Source of the DNA: an uncultured Collinsella sp. | Lineage (GTDB): Bacteria; Actinomycetota; Coriobacteriia; Coriobacteriales; Coriobacteriaceae | Direction: 5' to 3' | Assembly (NCBI GenBank): GCA_900550965.1 | Contig: URUC01000015.1 | Span: forward strand, 1-29,445 | DNA: 29,445 nucleotides | Shown: positions 14,292-22,628 of the stretch, piece after piece | Layout: the number at the start of each line of letters is the position of its first letter | Position numbering within the stretch: the stretch's first letter is position 1 | Translations under genes and position numbers: made by a program | Notes under the pieces: model-generated | The model's database searches: none | What the model was told of the DNA's origin: nothing | The model's input: the letters and a program-made list of their open reading frames with translations, nothing else

Positions 14292-17200
14292 TTAAGCGAA
14301 GTAGGCCACGCCGCTCTCAAAGATCGGCATGAACTTATCGCCGGGGACATGCTCGGGCACGTTGCGGTACAGGTTGTCGCCGCGACGCTCGGCATGGCCC
14401 ATCTTGCCCAGGACGCGGCCGTCGGGGCTCGTGATGCCCTCGATGGCGAGTGCGGAGCCGTTGGGGTTGACGGAAAGATCCATGCTGGGCTTGCCGTCCT
14501 CGCCCACGTACTGCGTGGCGACCTGGCCGTTGGCGATCAGCTGGGCGAGCACCTCGTCGTTGGCGACAAAGCGGCCCTCGCCGTGGCTGATGGCGACGGT
14601 GTAGGGGTCGTCGAGGCTGCACTGCGACAGCCACGGGGACAGGTTGGACGAGATGCGGGTGCGCACCAGGCGGCTCTGATGGCGACCGATGGTGTTGAAC
14701 GTCAGCGTGGGCGCATCGGGCGTGGCGTCGACGATATCGCCGTAGGGCACCAGGCCGAGCTTGACCAGAGCCTGGAAGCCGTTGCAGATGCCCAACATCA
14801 GGCCGTCGCGGGCCTTGAGCAGGTCGCGGACCGCCTCGGTGACCTCGGGAGCGCGGAAGAACGCCGTGATGAACTTGGCGGAGCCGTCGGGCTCGTCGCC
14901 GCCCGAGAAGCCGCCGGGGATCATGACGATCTGGCTTTGGCGGATGCGACGGGCAAGCTCGTGGGTGCTCTCGGCGACAGCCTCGGGCGTGAGGTTGTTG
15001 ATCACGAAAGTGTCGGCCTCGGCGCCGGCGGCACGGAAGGCGCGGGCGCTATCGTACTCGCAGTTGTTGCCGGGGAACACGGGGATGATCACGCGCGGGC
15101 GGGCGATCTTGGCGCCGCCGTACACGTGGATATCCTTGGTGCGATAGTCGATGGTCTCGACCTCGGGCTGCTCGCCGGTGCTGCGGTAGGCGAAGACGCC
15201 CTCGATGCCGTTCTCCCAGGCCTCTTGGAGCTCGGAGAGCTCGATGACCTCGGAGCCGGTGTCGATGACATAGCCCTCGACGGTGGTGCCCAGTGGCTCG
15301 ACGACAACGCCGTCGGCGACCTCGGGCAGCTCGGCATCCTCTGCGAGCTCGACGATAAAGCTGCCGTAGAGCGGGGTGAAGAGGCTCTCCACGTCCACGT
15401 CCTCGGCAAGCTCGATGCCGATCTGGTTGCCGACGCACATCTTAAAGAGGCTCTCGGCGCCGCAGCCGTAGCCGGGCGTGGAGACGGCCAGGGCGTCGCC
15501 GGTAGCAGTGAGCGCCTCGACGGCGTCAAACGCGGCGAGCAGCTGCTGAACGTCGGGGCGGTAGTCCTCGCCGTAGGTGGCGGGGGCGATGCGGACGACG
15601 CGGTGCGTCAGGCCCTTGAACTCGGGCGAGACGGCGCGGGCGGCCTTGCCCACGGCCACGGCGAAGCTGATGAGGGTCGGCGGAACGTTGAGTTCGCCGG
15701 CCTCGTCCTCAAAGGAGCCGCTCATGGAATCCTTGCCGCCGATGGCGCCGGCGCCCAGGTCGACCTGGGCCATAAGGGCGCCCAGGACGGCTGCCATGGG
15801 CTTGCCCCAGCGCTCGGCCTCGGTGCGCAGGCGCTCAAAGTATTCCTGGAAGGAGAGATAGGCGCGCTTGTGCTCAAAGCCGGCGGCCACGAGCTTGGCG
15901 ATTGACTCAACCACGGACAGGTAGGCGCCCGCAAACTGGTCGGCCTCCATCAGGTAGGGGTTGAAGCCCCATGCCATGGCGCTCGCCGTGGTGGTCTCGC
16001 CGTCCACGGGGAACTTGGCGACCATGGCAGAGCTCGGGGTGAGCTGCGTCTTGCCGCCAAAGGGCATGAGCACGGTCGCGGCACCGATGGTGGAGTCGAA
16101 GCGCTCGGAAAGGCCCTTGTTGGAGGCGACGTTGAGATCGGTGACGAGCGAGGTCATGCGCTCGGCAAGCGTGGTGCCGGCCCAGCTGGGCTGCCACACG
16201 CTACGGGCGCAGACGTGGGCGACCTGGTGCTTGGGTGCACCGTTGGAGTTGAGGAACTCGCGGGACAGGTCGACGATGGCGACGCCGTTCCAGGCCATGC
16301 GCATGCGCGGCTCGGCGGTAACCTCGGCGATTACGGTCGCCTCCAGGTTCTCCTCGGCGGCGTAGCCCATGAACTCCTCGACGTCACCGTCGGCGACGGC
16401 GCAGGCCATACGCTCCTGGGACTCGGAGATGGCAAGCTCGGTGCCGTCCAGGCCGTCGTACTTCTTGGTCACGGTGTCCAGGTCGACATACAGGCCGTCG
16501 GCAAGTTCGCCCACGGCGACCGAGACGCCGCCGGCGCCAAAGTCGTTGCAGCGCTTGATCAGGCGGCAGGCGTCGCCGCGGCGGAACAGACGCTGCAGCT
16601 TGCGCTCGACCGGGGCGTTGCCCTTCTGGACCTCGGCGCCCGAGGTCTCGATGGACTCGGTGTTCTGGGTCTTGGAGGAGCCGGTGGCGCCGCCGATGCC
16701 GTCACGGCCGGTGCGGCCGCCCAGCAGGATGATCTTGTCGGTGGGGGCGGGGCACTCGCGACGCACGTGGTTTGCCGGGGTGGCGCCCACGACGGCGCCG
16801 ACCTCCATGCGCTTGGCCACGTAGCCGGGGTGATAGAGCTCGTTGACCTGGCCGGTGGCAAGGCCGATCTGGTTGCCGTAGCTGGAGTAGCCGGCGGCGG
16901 CGGTGGTTACGAGCTTGCGCTGCGGCAGCTTGCCCTCGAGCGTCTCGGACACGGGGACGGTGGGGTCGCCGGCGCCGGTGACACGCATGGCCTGGTACAC
17001 GTAGCTGCGGCCCGACAGCGGGTCGCGGATGGCACCGCCCACGCAGGTGGCGGCACCGCCGAAGGGCTCGATCTCGGTCGGGTGGTTGTGGGTCTCGTTC
17101 TTAAACAGGAACAGCCAGTCCTGGTCCTCGCCGTCGACATCAACCTTTACCTTGACGGTGCAGGCGTTGATCTCCTCGGACTCATCGACATCGGTCATGA

Positions 17201-18038
17201 CGCCGGTCTTCTTGAGATACTTGGCGCCGATGGTGCCCATGTCCATGAGGCAGACGGGCTTGGCGTCGCGACCGAGTTCGTGGCGCATCTCCATGTAGCG
17301 GTCGAAGGCCTGCTGCACCACGGCGTCATCGATCGTCACATCATCCAGGACGGTGCCGAAGGTGGTGTGGCGGCAGTGGTCGGACCAATAGGTGTCGATT
17401 ACGCGGATCTCGGTGATGGTGGGGTCGCGGTCCTCATCGCGGAAGTACTGCTGGCAGAAGGCGATGTCCGCCTCGTCCATGGCAAGGCCGCGCTCGGAGA
17501 TAAAGGCGGCAAGGCTGGCTTCGTCGAGCTCGCGGAAACCGTCGAGCACCTCGACGGGCTGGGGCTCGGGGGTCTCCATGTACAGCGTCTCGGGCAGGTC
17601 GAGTGAGGCGATGCGCGCCTCGACGGGGTTCACCACGTAGTGCTTGATGGCATCGATGGCGGCCTCGTCCAGAGCGCCCGAGATCATATAGACCTTGGCG
17701 GAGCGCACGGCGGGGCGCTCGCCCTGGCTGATGAGCTGCACGCACTCGCTGGCGGAGTCGGCGCGCTGGTCAAACTGGCCAGGCAGGAATTCGACGGCAA
17801 AGACGGCGCCATCGCTTGCGGGGAGCTCGTCGTAGGTCACATCGACCTGGGGCTCGCTAAAGACGGTCGGCACGCAGGAGCGGAAAAGCTCTTCGTCGAT
17901 GCCCTCGACGTCGTAGCGGTTTATGATCCTCAGGGCCTCGATGCCCTTGATGCCGAGAATTTCGGTCAGCTCGCCCTTGAGCTGCTGAGCCTCGACGTCG
18001 AACCCGGGTTTCTTCTCCACGTAGATACGAGAGACCAT
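14292..18038 (-). CDS. purL: phosphoribosylformylglycinamidine synthase, one-chain form
   Basis: 1248 aa from ATG 18038, with AGGAA 2-4 nt upstream; the frame is open further up but without a ribosome site. It converts FGAR to FGAM with glutamine and ATP, step four of purine synthesis. The synthetase half shows DTYWSDHCRHTTF, FKNETHNHPTEIEPFGGAAT and NDFGAGGVSVAVGELADG. The C-terminal glutaminase domain (from about residue 985) has VFPGNNCEYDSARAF, the catalytic Cys in LMLGICNGFQ (C1085) and the His/Glu pair in KMGHAER (H1215, E1217), so it is intact and no separate PurQ or PurS is needed. The organisation is that of the ~1250-aa form known from Clostridia and some Actinobacteria. A strong terminator follows. 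Confidence 0.97.
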   Translation of the reverse strand: MVSRIYVEKKPGFDVEAQQLKGELTEILGIKGIEALRIINRYDVEGIDEELFRSCVPTVFSEPQVDVTYDELPASDGAVFAVEFLPGQFDQRADSASECVQLISQGERPAVRSAKVYMISGALDEAAIDAIKHYVVNPVEARIASLDLPETLYMETPEPQPVEVLDGFRELDEASLAAFISERGLAMDEADIAFCQQYFRDEDRDPTITEIRVIDTYWSDHCRHTTFGTVLDDVTIDDAVVQQAFDRYMEMRHELGRDAKPVCLMDMGTIGAKYLKKTGVMTDVDESEEINACTVKVKVDVDGEDQDWLFLFKNETHNHPTEIEPFGGAATCVGGAIRDPLSGRSYVYQAMRVTGAGDPTVPVSETLEGKLPQRKLVTTAAAGYSSYGNQIGLATGQVNELYHPGYVAKRMEVGAVVGATPANHVRRECPAPTDKIILLGGRTGRDGIGGATGSSKTQNTESIETSGAEVQKGNAPVERKLQRLFRRGDACRLIKRCNDFGAGGVSVAVGELADGLYVDLDTVTKKYDGLDGTELAISESQERMACAVADGDVEEFMGYAAEENLEATVIAEVTAEPRMRMAWNGVAIVDLSREFLNSNGAPKHQVAHVCARSVWQPSWAGTTLAERMTSLVTDLNVASNKGLSERFDSTIGAATVLMPFGGKTQLTPSSAMVAKFPVDGETTTASAMAWGFNPYLMEADQFAGAYLSVVESIAKLVAAGFEHKRAYLSFQEYFERLRTEAERWGKPMAAVLGALMAQVDLGAGAIGGKDSMSGSFEDEAGELNVPPTLISFAVAVGKAARAVSPEFKGLTHRVVRIAPATYGEDYRPDVQQLLAAFDAVEALTATGDALAVSTPGYGCGAESLFKMCVGNQIGIELAEDVDVESLFTPLYGSFIVELAEDAELPEVADGVVVEPLGTTVEGYVIDTGSEVIELSELQEAWENGIEGVFAYRSTGEQPEVETIDYRTKDIHVYGGAKIARPRVIIPVFPGNNCEYDSARAFRAAGAEADTFVINNLTPEAVAESTHELARRIRQSQIVMIPGGFSGGDEPDGSAKFITAFFRAPEVTEAVRDLLKARDGLMLGICNGFQALVKLGLVPYGDIVDATPDAPTLTFNTIGRHQSRLVRTRISSNLSPWLSQCSLDDPYTVAISHGEGRFVANDEVLAQLIANGQVATQYVGEDGKPSMDLSVNPNGSALAIEGITSPDGRVLGKMGHAERRGDNLYRNVPEHVPGDKFMPIFESGVAYFA

Positions 18039-18222
18039 TGGTTCCTGCCTTCCTGATCGGTTGGGCGTACGGTACGGTATGCGGCAGCGGTCGGTTTGCG
18101 GGGCAAGCCTCGCGGTCGCCTTGAGCCACATGTTTGTAAACCTCACTATGATACGACAGCTCGCGGCGCGTTGAGGACGGCGAGGGTGCTACAGTGAAGC
18201 GCAAACAAGAGAAAGGCATCAC

Positions 18223-19785
18223 ATGGCATTCGTTTCGCTCGCCATCATCGCACTCGTGGCCTTTGCAAGCCCCTTCATCGCCTCGGCGATTCCCGGAAAA
18301 CCCGTTCCCGAAACGGTCTTTTTGCTCGTGTTCGGTGCGGTGCTGGGCCCGCATATGCTCGGCGTCATCCATGTAGATGCTGAGGTCTCGCTTGTGTCCG
18401 AGCTGGGCCTGGCCTTTTTGTTCCTGCTTGCCGGCTTTGAGATCGACCCCAAGAGCATCACGGGCGTCGAGGGGCGCTACGGCTTGGCGACGTGGGTCGT
18501 CACGTTTGGTATCGCCTGGCTTGCCGTGCGCTTTACCCCGTGGTTCTCAGTCAGTCATTTCGACGGTATCGCTGTGACGCTTGCTCTTACCTCCACGGCG
18601 CTCGGCACGCTCGTGCCCATCATGCGTGAGCGCTCGCTTACCGGCACGCGCGTGGGCGACTCGATTCTCGCGTATGGCACTTGGGGCGAGCTCGGTCCCG
18701 TGCTCGCCATGTCGGTGCTGTTGTCTGCCCGCACTGGCATCCAAACGCTCGTTATCCTTGGCTTGTTTGCGGTGGTTTGCGTGTTGCTGGCCGTGGTCCC
18801 GAGCCGCTCCAAGCGCGTCGGCAGCCGCTTCTTTGCATTTGTTGAGGAGCGCGCCGATACCACGTCGCAGACCTTCGTGCGCCTGACGGTGCTCATCCTG
18901 GTCACGCTCGTGGCATTCTCGGCTGTCTTTGATCTCGACATCGTGTTGGGTTCTTTTGCCGCCGGCTTTGTCCTGCGCTATATCATCCCCGAGGGCAACC
19001 ATACGCTCGAGACCAAGCTCGACGGTCTGGCCTACGGTTTTTTGATTCCGGTGTTCTTTACCGTATCGGGCGCAAAGATCGATCTGACGGCCGTGGCGTC
19101 GCGCCCGGGTCTGCTCGTGGGCTTTATCGTGGCGTTGTTGATTATTCGTGCCGTGCCCATTCTTATTTCCATGAGCATTTGTCCTGCGACGCGCGATGTG
19201 TCGGCGTATGGTCGCATTACCGTGGCCCTGTACTGCACCACGGCGCTGCCGATCATCGTTGCCGTTACGAGCGTTGCCGTCAACGCGGGCGCGCTGTCGC
19301 AAGATATTGCGTCGGTCATGGTTGCCGCCGGTGCCATCACGGTGTTCTTGATGCCATTGCTCGCGCAGCTCTTCTACCGCGTGGTGGATGCCGCACCGGT
19401 CGCCGCCGTGGCAGAGGTTGCCGAGCATCCATCCGATGCGCTCGACATCTTGCGCGCCCACCACGACCTAGCGAGCTTGCTCGCGCGCGAGCACGAGCTG
19501 CTGACCTCGCATGGCCATGGTCGCGTATTCGAGGGCCTGCCTACGCTCGATACGATTGCCGAGCGTCTTTCCGCCGAGGCGGCGAGCGGCCACATCGATG
19601 CCCGCATCGTGGACGCGGCGCACCTGCTTGCCGATAAGACCTATGGAGACGAGGTCGACCCGTCCGAGCTGACTCCGCGTGAGCGCCGCCGCCTGGAGCG
19701 CGCCAAGCTCGCTGTGCGCGAATACCGCCGCCGCATGCTGGAGCTCTATGCGCGCGAAGAAGCCGAAGACGACGACGGTAAGTAG
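18223..19785 (+). CDS. CPA2-family monovalent cation:proton antiporter
   Basis: 520 aa. ATG at 18223 with GAAAGG 6 nt upstream. About twelve hydrophobic helices span residues 1-395; PETVFLLVFGAVLGPHMLG, SELGLAFLFLLAGFEIDPKS and LTSTALGTLVPIM are the classical conserved parts of Na+(K+)/H+ exchangers of the CPA2 (KefB/NapA-like) family, with the AGFEID segment near the ion site. The C-terminal ~120 residues are charged and cytosolic, holding a long helical stretch (LTPRERRRLERAKLAVREYR) but no TrkA-N Rossmann motif. It should exchange cations for protons to balance pH or salt. It is divergent from purL across a 184-bp gap and is followed by a repeat array and terminator. Confidence 0.9.
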   Translation: MAFVSLAIIALVAFASPFIASAIPGKPVPETVFLLVFGAVLGPHMLGVIHVDAEVSLVSELGLAFLFLLAGFEIDPKSITGVEGRYGLATWVVTFGIAWLAVRFTPWFSVSHFDGIAVTLALTSTALGTLVPIMRERSLTGTRVGDSILAYGTWGELGPVLAMSVLLSARTGIQTLVILGLFAVVCVLLAVVPSRSKRVGSRFFAFVEERADTTSQTFVRLTVLILVTLVAFSAVFDLDIVLGSFAAGFVLRYIIPEGNHTLETKLDGLAYGFLIPVFFTVSGAKIDLTAVASRPGLLVGFIVALLIIRAVPILISMSICPATRDVSAYGRITVALYCTTALPIIVAVTSVAVNAGALSQDIASVMVAAGAITVFLMPLLAQLFYRVVDAAPVAAVAEVAEHPSDALDILRAHHDLASLLAREHELLTSHGHGRVFEGLPTLDTIAERLSAEAASGHIDARIVDAAHLLADKTYGDEVDPSELTPRERRRLERAKLAVREYRRRMLELYAREEAEDDDGK

Positions 19786-19800
19786 TCGATACTTTCTCGG

Positions 19801-19970
19801 GGAAGCCGCGTCCCGCTTTGAAGGCTCGGAACGGGATGTGGTTTCCGAAACGGGGGCCGTTGGGAGGCTGTGTCCCGGAATGGGCGCTCAGAGTGGGATG
19901 CAGCTTCCGCAAGGAGGTCCTGGGGGAAACCGTGCCCCGTTCTGATCCGAAATACTGGGACATAGTTTCC
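19801..19970. repeat. array of six 15-bp arms in alternating orientation, 31-bp step
   Basis: Arms start at 19801, 19832, 19863, 19894, 19925 and 19956, exactly 31 bp apart, alternately direct and inverted, each separated by 16 unrelated bases. Normalised to one strand they fit GGAARCYRYRTCCCR, and every difference between arms is a transition. Neighbouring arms can therefore pair as stem-loops, mostly through Watson-Crick or G-U pairs (two C-A mismatches in the third hairpin). The array begins 15 bp after the antiporter stop and ends 18 bp before its terminator stem, so it would be part of the 3' untranslated RNA. It encodes no protein in any steady frame (31 is not a multiple of three). Function unknown. 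Confidence 0.75.
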
Positions 19971-19987
19971 CTTTCATAACAGGAGAA

Positions 19988-20027
19988 GGCGCGCTGTCTG
20001 CAGTTGATTCAGACGGCGCGCCTTTTT
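19988..20027 (+). terminator. rho-independent terminator of the antiporter gene
   Basis: GGCGCGC-T-GTCTG (19988-20000) pairs with CAGAC-G-GCGCGCC (20010-20022) around a 9-nt loop, followed by five T residues (20023-20027). The single T/G position is internal. On the minus strand the stem is followed only by TT, so it works best for the plus-strand antiporter transcript but may also slow the convergent dehydrogenase transcript. Confidence 0.9.
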
Positions 20028-20069
20028 GGTTGAGCTATGTTGAAGCTTGAAGCCAAAGCTTGTGGCTCC

Positions 20070-20819
20070 TTAGGAGCGGGCGGCTCCGTCGACGGGGAGC
20101 ACGGCGCCCGTGACATAGGAGGACATGTCGCTCGCCAGGAAAACAAAGGCGTTGGCGACATCCTCGGGCTCGCCCATGCGACCCAGCGGAATGGTGGCGA
20201 TGATGGGCTTGATGACCTCTTCGGGCAGGTTGGCGACCATGTCGGTCTTAGTCACGCCGGGGGCGACGGCGTTGACGCGGATGCCCATGGGAGCGAGCTC
20301 GCGCGAGAGCGACTGGACCATACCGTTGACGGCAAACTTGGACGTGGGGTAACCGACGCCGGAGGGCTGGCCGTACTTGGCGACCATCGAGCTTGTGGTA
20401 GTGATGGTGCCGCCGTGGCCGGCTTCGGTCATGATCTTGGCGGCAGCCTGGTGACCATTAAAGACGGCGACGACATTGAGGTCCATGACCCTTGCAAACT
20501 CTTCGGCCGTGTAATCCAAAAGGGGCGAGCGCTGGGAGATGCCGGCGTTGTTGACGACCGTGTCCAAGCCGCCCATGTCGGCTGCGGCCTGGGTAAAGGC
20601 CTCGGTTACGGCTTCGAGCGAGGTGAGGTCGCAGGAGCGGCCCCAGACCTTGGCGTCGGGATAGGCGGATGTCAGCTTCTCAACGGCCGTATCGGCAGTC
20701 TCCTGGCGCGAGCCAAAGACGGTGACGGCGGCACCCTCCTCGATAAAACGGCAGGCGATGGCATAGCCGATACCGCGCGTGCCTCCGGTGACGATTGCTT
20801 TCTTGCCCTCGAGCAACAT
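20070..20819 (-). CDS. short-chain dehydrogenase/reductase, FabG-like
   Basis: 249 aa from ATG 20819, with GGAGG 4 nt upstream. Classical SDR features are all present: cofactor loop TGGTRGIG (11-18), NNAG (90-93), catalytic S144, Y157 and K161 in the GYPTSK segment, and the C-terminal AFVFLASDMSSYVTGAVLPVDG. A GSRQE sequence after the second strand, with Arg, favours NADP(H). This is a cytoplasmic oxidoreductase related to 3-oxoacyl-ACP reductases, glucose dehydrogenases and gut bacterial hydroxysteroid dehydrogenases. Sequence reading alone does not decide among them, and no fatty-acid or bile-acid genes are adjacent. It is monocistronic, lying downstream of the hom terminator. Confidence 0.9.
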   Translation of the reverse strand: MLLEGKKAIVTGGTRGIGYAIACRFIEEGAAVTVFGSRQETADTAVEKLTSAYPDAKVWGRSCDLTSLEAVTEAFTQAAADMGGLDTVVNNAGISQRSPLLDYTAEEFARVMDLNVVAVFNGHQAAAKIMTEAGHGGTITTTSSMVAKYGQPSGVGYPTSKFAVNGMVQSLSRELAPMGIRVNAVAPGVTKTDMVANLPEEVIKPIIATIPLGRMGEPEDVANAFVFLASDMSSYVTGAVLPVDGAARS

Positions 20820-20891
20820 GGTGCCTCCATTCTTCGGGGGTGGACGTACGCAGCACAGCGTAGCGGTAGCCGGAATCGGCCGCGTTTGCAT

Positions 20892-20920
20892 ATCGGTGAA
20901 TGGTAACCCGCATTACCGAT
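20892..20920. promoter_or_regulatory. imperfect inverted repeat upstream of the SDR gene
   Basis: ATCGGT-g-AAT (20892-20901) mirrors ATTACCGAT (20912-20920) with one extra base in the first arm. It lies 73 bp upstream of the SDR start in the region where its promoter must be. It has no T-tract. A regulator site is possible but unproven. Confidence 0.3.
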
Positions 20921-20968
20921 GAGCGGCTCGCGCAAATGTGCTCTGCCGTTGTGCTTAGGGCAGGAGAC

Positions 20969-21002
20969 AAAAGGGCTCCCGTCCCACATCGGACGGGAGC
21001 CC
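20969..21002 (-). terminator. rho-independent terminator of hom
   Basis: GGGCTCCCGTCC (20973-20984) and GGACGGGAGCCC (20991-21002) form a perfect 12-bp stem with a 6-nt loop; on the minus strand four T residues follow (20972-20969). It is placed 31 bp beyond the hom stop codon and separates hom from the SDR gene. Confidence 0.88.
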
Positions 21003-21033
21003 TCAAAGCGCGTATTGATTGGCGAGCGTTGGG

Positions 21034-22377
21034 TTAGTTCGCCATGACGCCTTCGGTCCAGGCCTCGACGTTCTCGATGCGCAAGACGTTGGCGACTTCG
21101 GCTACGCAATCGACGCTGGCAAGCTCGGCGGCGGCAGCCTGGACGTCCTTCTCGAGCGCGCGGTGCGTCAGGAAGATGACCGAGCAGGCGTCGCTGACGC
21201 CCGACTTGCCGTCCTCGACCTGGTTGATGAGCGAGATCGAGATGTTGTGCTTGGCAAAGATATCGACCGTCTCGGACAGGGCGCCCACGCGGTCGGCGAC
21301 CTTCAGGCGCACATAGTACTTGGTCTGGAGCTCGTCCATGGGCTTAAAGGCGAGGTTGTGGCCATAGGGCTCAATCTCGGGCAGCGGAGCCACGCCGCGG
21401 CTGATCTGCTCGGAGAGCGACAGGATATCGCCCACGACGGCGCTCGCGGTGGGGAAGGAGCCTGCGCCGGCACCGTAGAACATGGTCTCGCCCACGGCGT
21501 CGCCTACCACGTAGACAGCGTTCATGGCGCCGTTGACCTTGGCAAGCATGTGGTCGGCGGGGATCAGCGTGGGGTGCACGCGAACGTCGACGCCGGCGTT
21601 GGTGTTGCGGGCGATGCCCAGCAGCTTGATGGTGTAGCCGAGCTCGCGGGCTTGGGCGATGTCCTCGGCGCCGATGGTGCGGATACCCTGCTGGTACACA
21701 TCATCGGTGGTAACGCGGGTGCCAAAGCCGATGGAAGCGAGGATCGCCGTCTTGCTGGCGGCATCGAAGCCGTCGACGTCGGCGGACGGGTCGGCCTCGG
21801 CATAGCCCCTGGCCTGTGCGTCGGCGAGCACGTCGGCGTAATCGGCGCCCTCGGCGTCCATGCGCGACAGGATGTAGTTGGTGGTACCGTTGAGGATGCC
21901 GGCGATAGTCAGGATCTTGTTGCCCACCAGGTCGTGCTCAAGCGTGCTCACGATGGGGATGCCGCCGCCGCAGCTGGCCTCGCATTTAATCTGCACGCCG
22001 CACGCACGCGCCTTCTCGGCAAGCGTCTCGACGTGACGGCCCAGCAGGGCCTTGTTGGCAGAGACGACGTGCTTGCCGTGCTCAAAGGCAGTGGTAAAGA
22101 TCTCGGTTGCGGGATGCTCGCCGCCGATCAGCTCGACGACGATGTCGACGGCGGGGTCGGTGACGACGTCGTGCCAGTCACTCGTAAAGGCCTCGCGCTC
22201 AATGCCTGCCGCCTCGGCCTGCTCCCAAGCAAGCGCGCAGGCGCGGGTCAGCTTAAGGTCGATGCCGTAGGCTGCCAGGTACTCATCGTGGTGGCTCTTG
22301 ATCAGACGGGCCACGCCGCCGCCGACGGTTCCCAAACCGATGAGGCCGACGTTCACGGTGCGCAGGGGTTCGCTCAT
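21034..22377 (-). CDS. hom: homoserine dehydrogenase with ACT domain
   Basis: 447 aa; ATG at 22377 with GAAGGAG 7 nt upstream. It reduces aspartate semialdehyde to homoserine with NAD(P)H, the branch point to threonine, methionine and isoleucine. Residues 9-22 (NVGLIGLGTVGGGV) are the Rossmann nucleotide loop, SANKALL carries the conserved Lys, and GILNGTTNYILSRM plus EADPSADVDGFDAASK are the homoserine dehydrogenase signature. The C-terminus (from about residue 355) is an ACT domain (VRLKVADRVGALSETVDIF), the usual allosteric site for threonine. Single-gene unit with its own terminator; divergent from the liv operon, whose substrates belong to the same amino-acid family. Confidence 0.96.
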   Translation of the reverse strand: MSEPLRTVNVGLIGLGTVGGGVARLIKSHHDEYLAAYGIDLKLTRACALAWEQAEAAGIEREAFTSDWHDVVTDPAVDIVVELIGGEHPATEIFTTAFEHGKHVVSANKALLGRHVETLAEKARACGVQIKCEASCGGGIPIVSTLEHDLVGNKILTIAGILNGTTNYILSRMDAEGADYADVLADAQARGYAEADPSADVDGFDAASKTAILASIGFGTRVTTDDVYQQGIRTIGAEDIAQARELGYTIKLLGIARNTNAGVDVRVHPTLIPADHMLAKVNGAMNAVYVVGDAVGETMFYGAGAGSFPTASAVVGDILSLSEQISRGVAPLPEIEPYGHNLAFKPMDELQTKYYVRLKVADRVGALSETVDIFAKHNISISLINQVEDGKSGVSDACSVIFLTHRALEKDVQAAAAELASVDCVAEVANVLRIENVEAWTEGVMAN

Positions 22378-22628
22378 AGATAGCTCCTTCGTGCATCTTA
22401 TAGATGGATTAACCGCTTAAAGGTTGAGTGCATTCTAGCGTGAACCGAGGGCGTGTGCTCGCCAGGCAACAGGAGTCGCACAAAACGACACCCCCGAAAC
22501 GCTGCAGAAACATTGGAAACATGCTCGCTACAAACGAGCTTCCGTAACAAACTGTCAACGTTTCCGCCATAAGGTTTGCCCCGTACCGCAAGACGGCCGC
22601 ACTACGGCCAGCGAAAAAGGGGGACACC

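Noticed and set aside
14061..15905. 614-codon open frame on the plus strand opposite purL
   Set aside because: It is a shadow of GC-rich purL codons, lacks a plausible ribosome site and gives a low-complexity Ala/Gly/Asp/Val protein. A similar 463-codon frame at 16215-17606 is rejected for the same reason.
19801..19970. CRISPR array
   Set aside because: Arms alternate in orientation, are only 15 bp and degenerate, and spacers are 16 bp; no cas genes are nearby.
20070..20819. Assignment of the SDR as a bile-acid hydroxysteroid dehydrogenase
   Set aside because: The visible motifs are general to SDRs; nothing in the sequence or neighbours points to bile acids.
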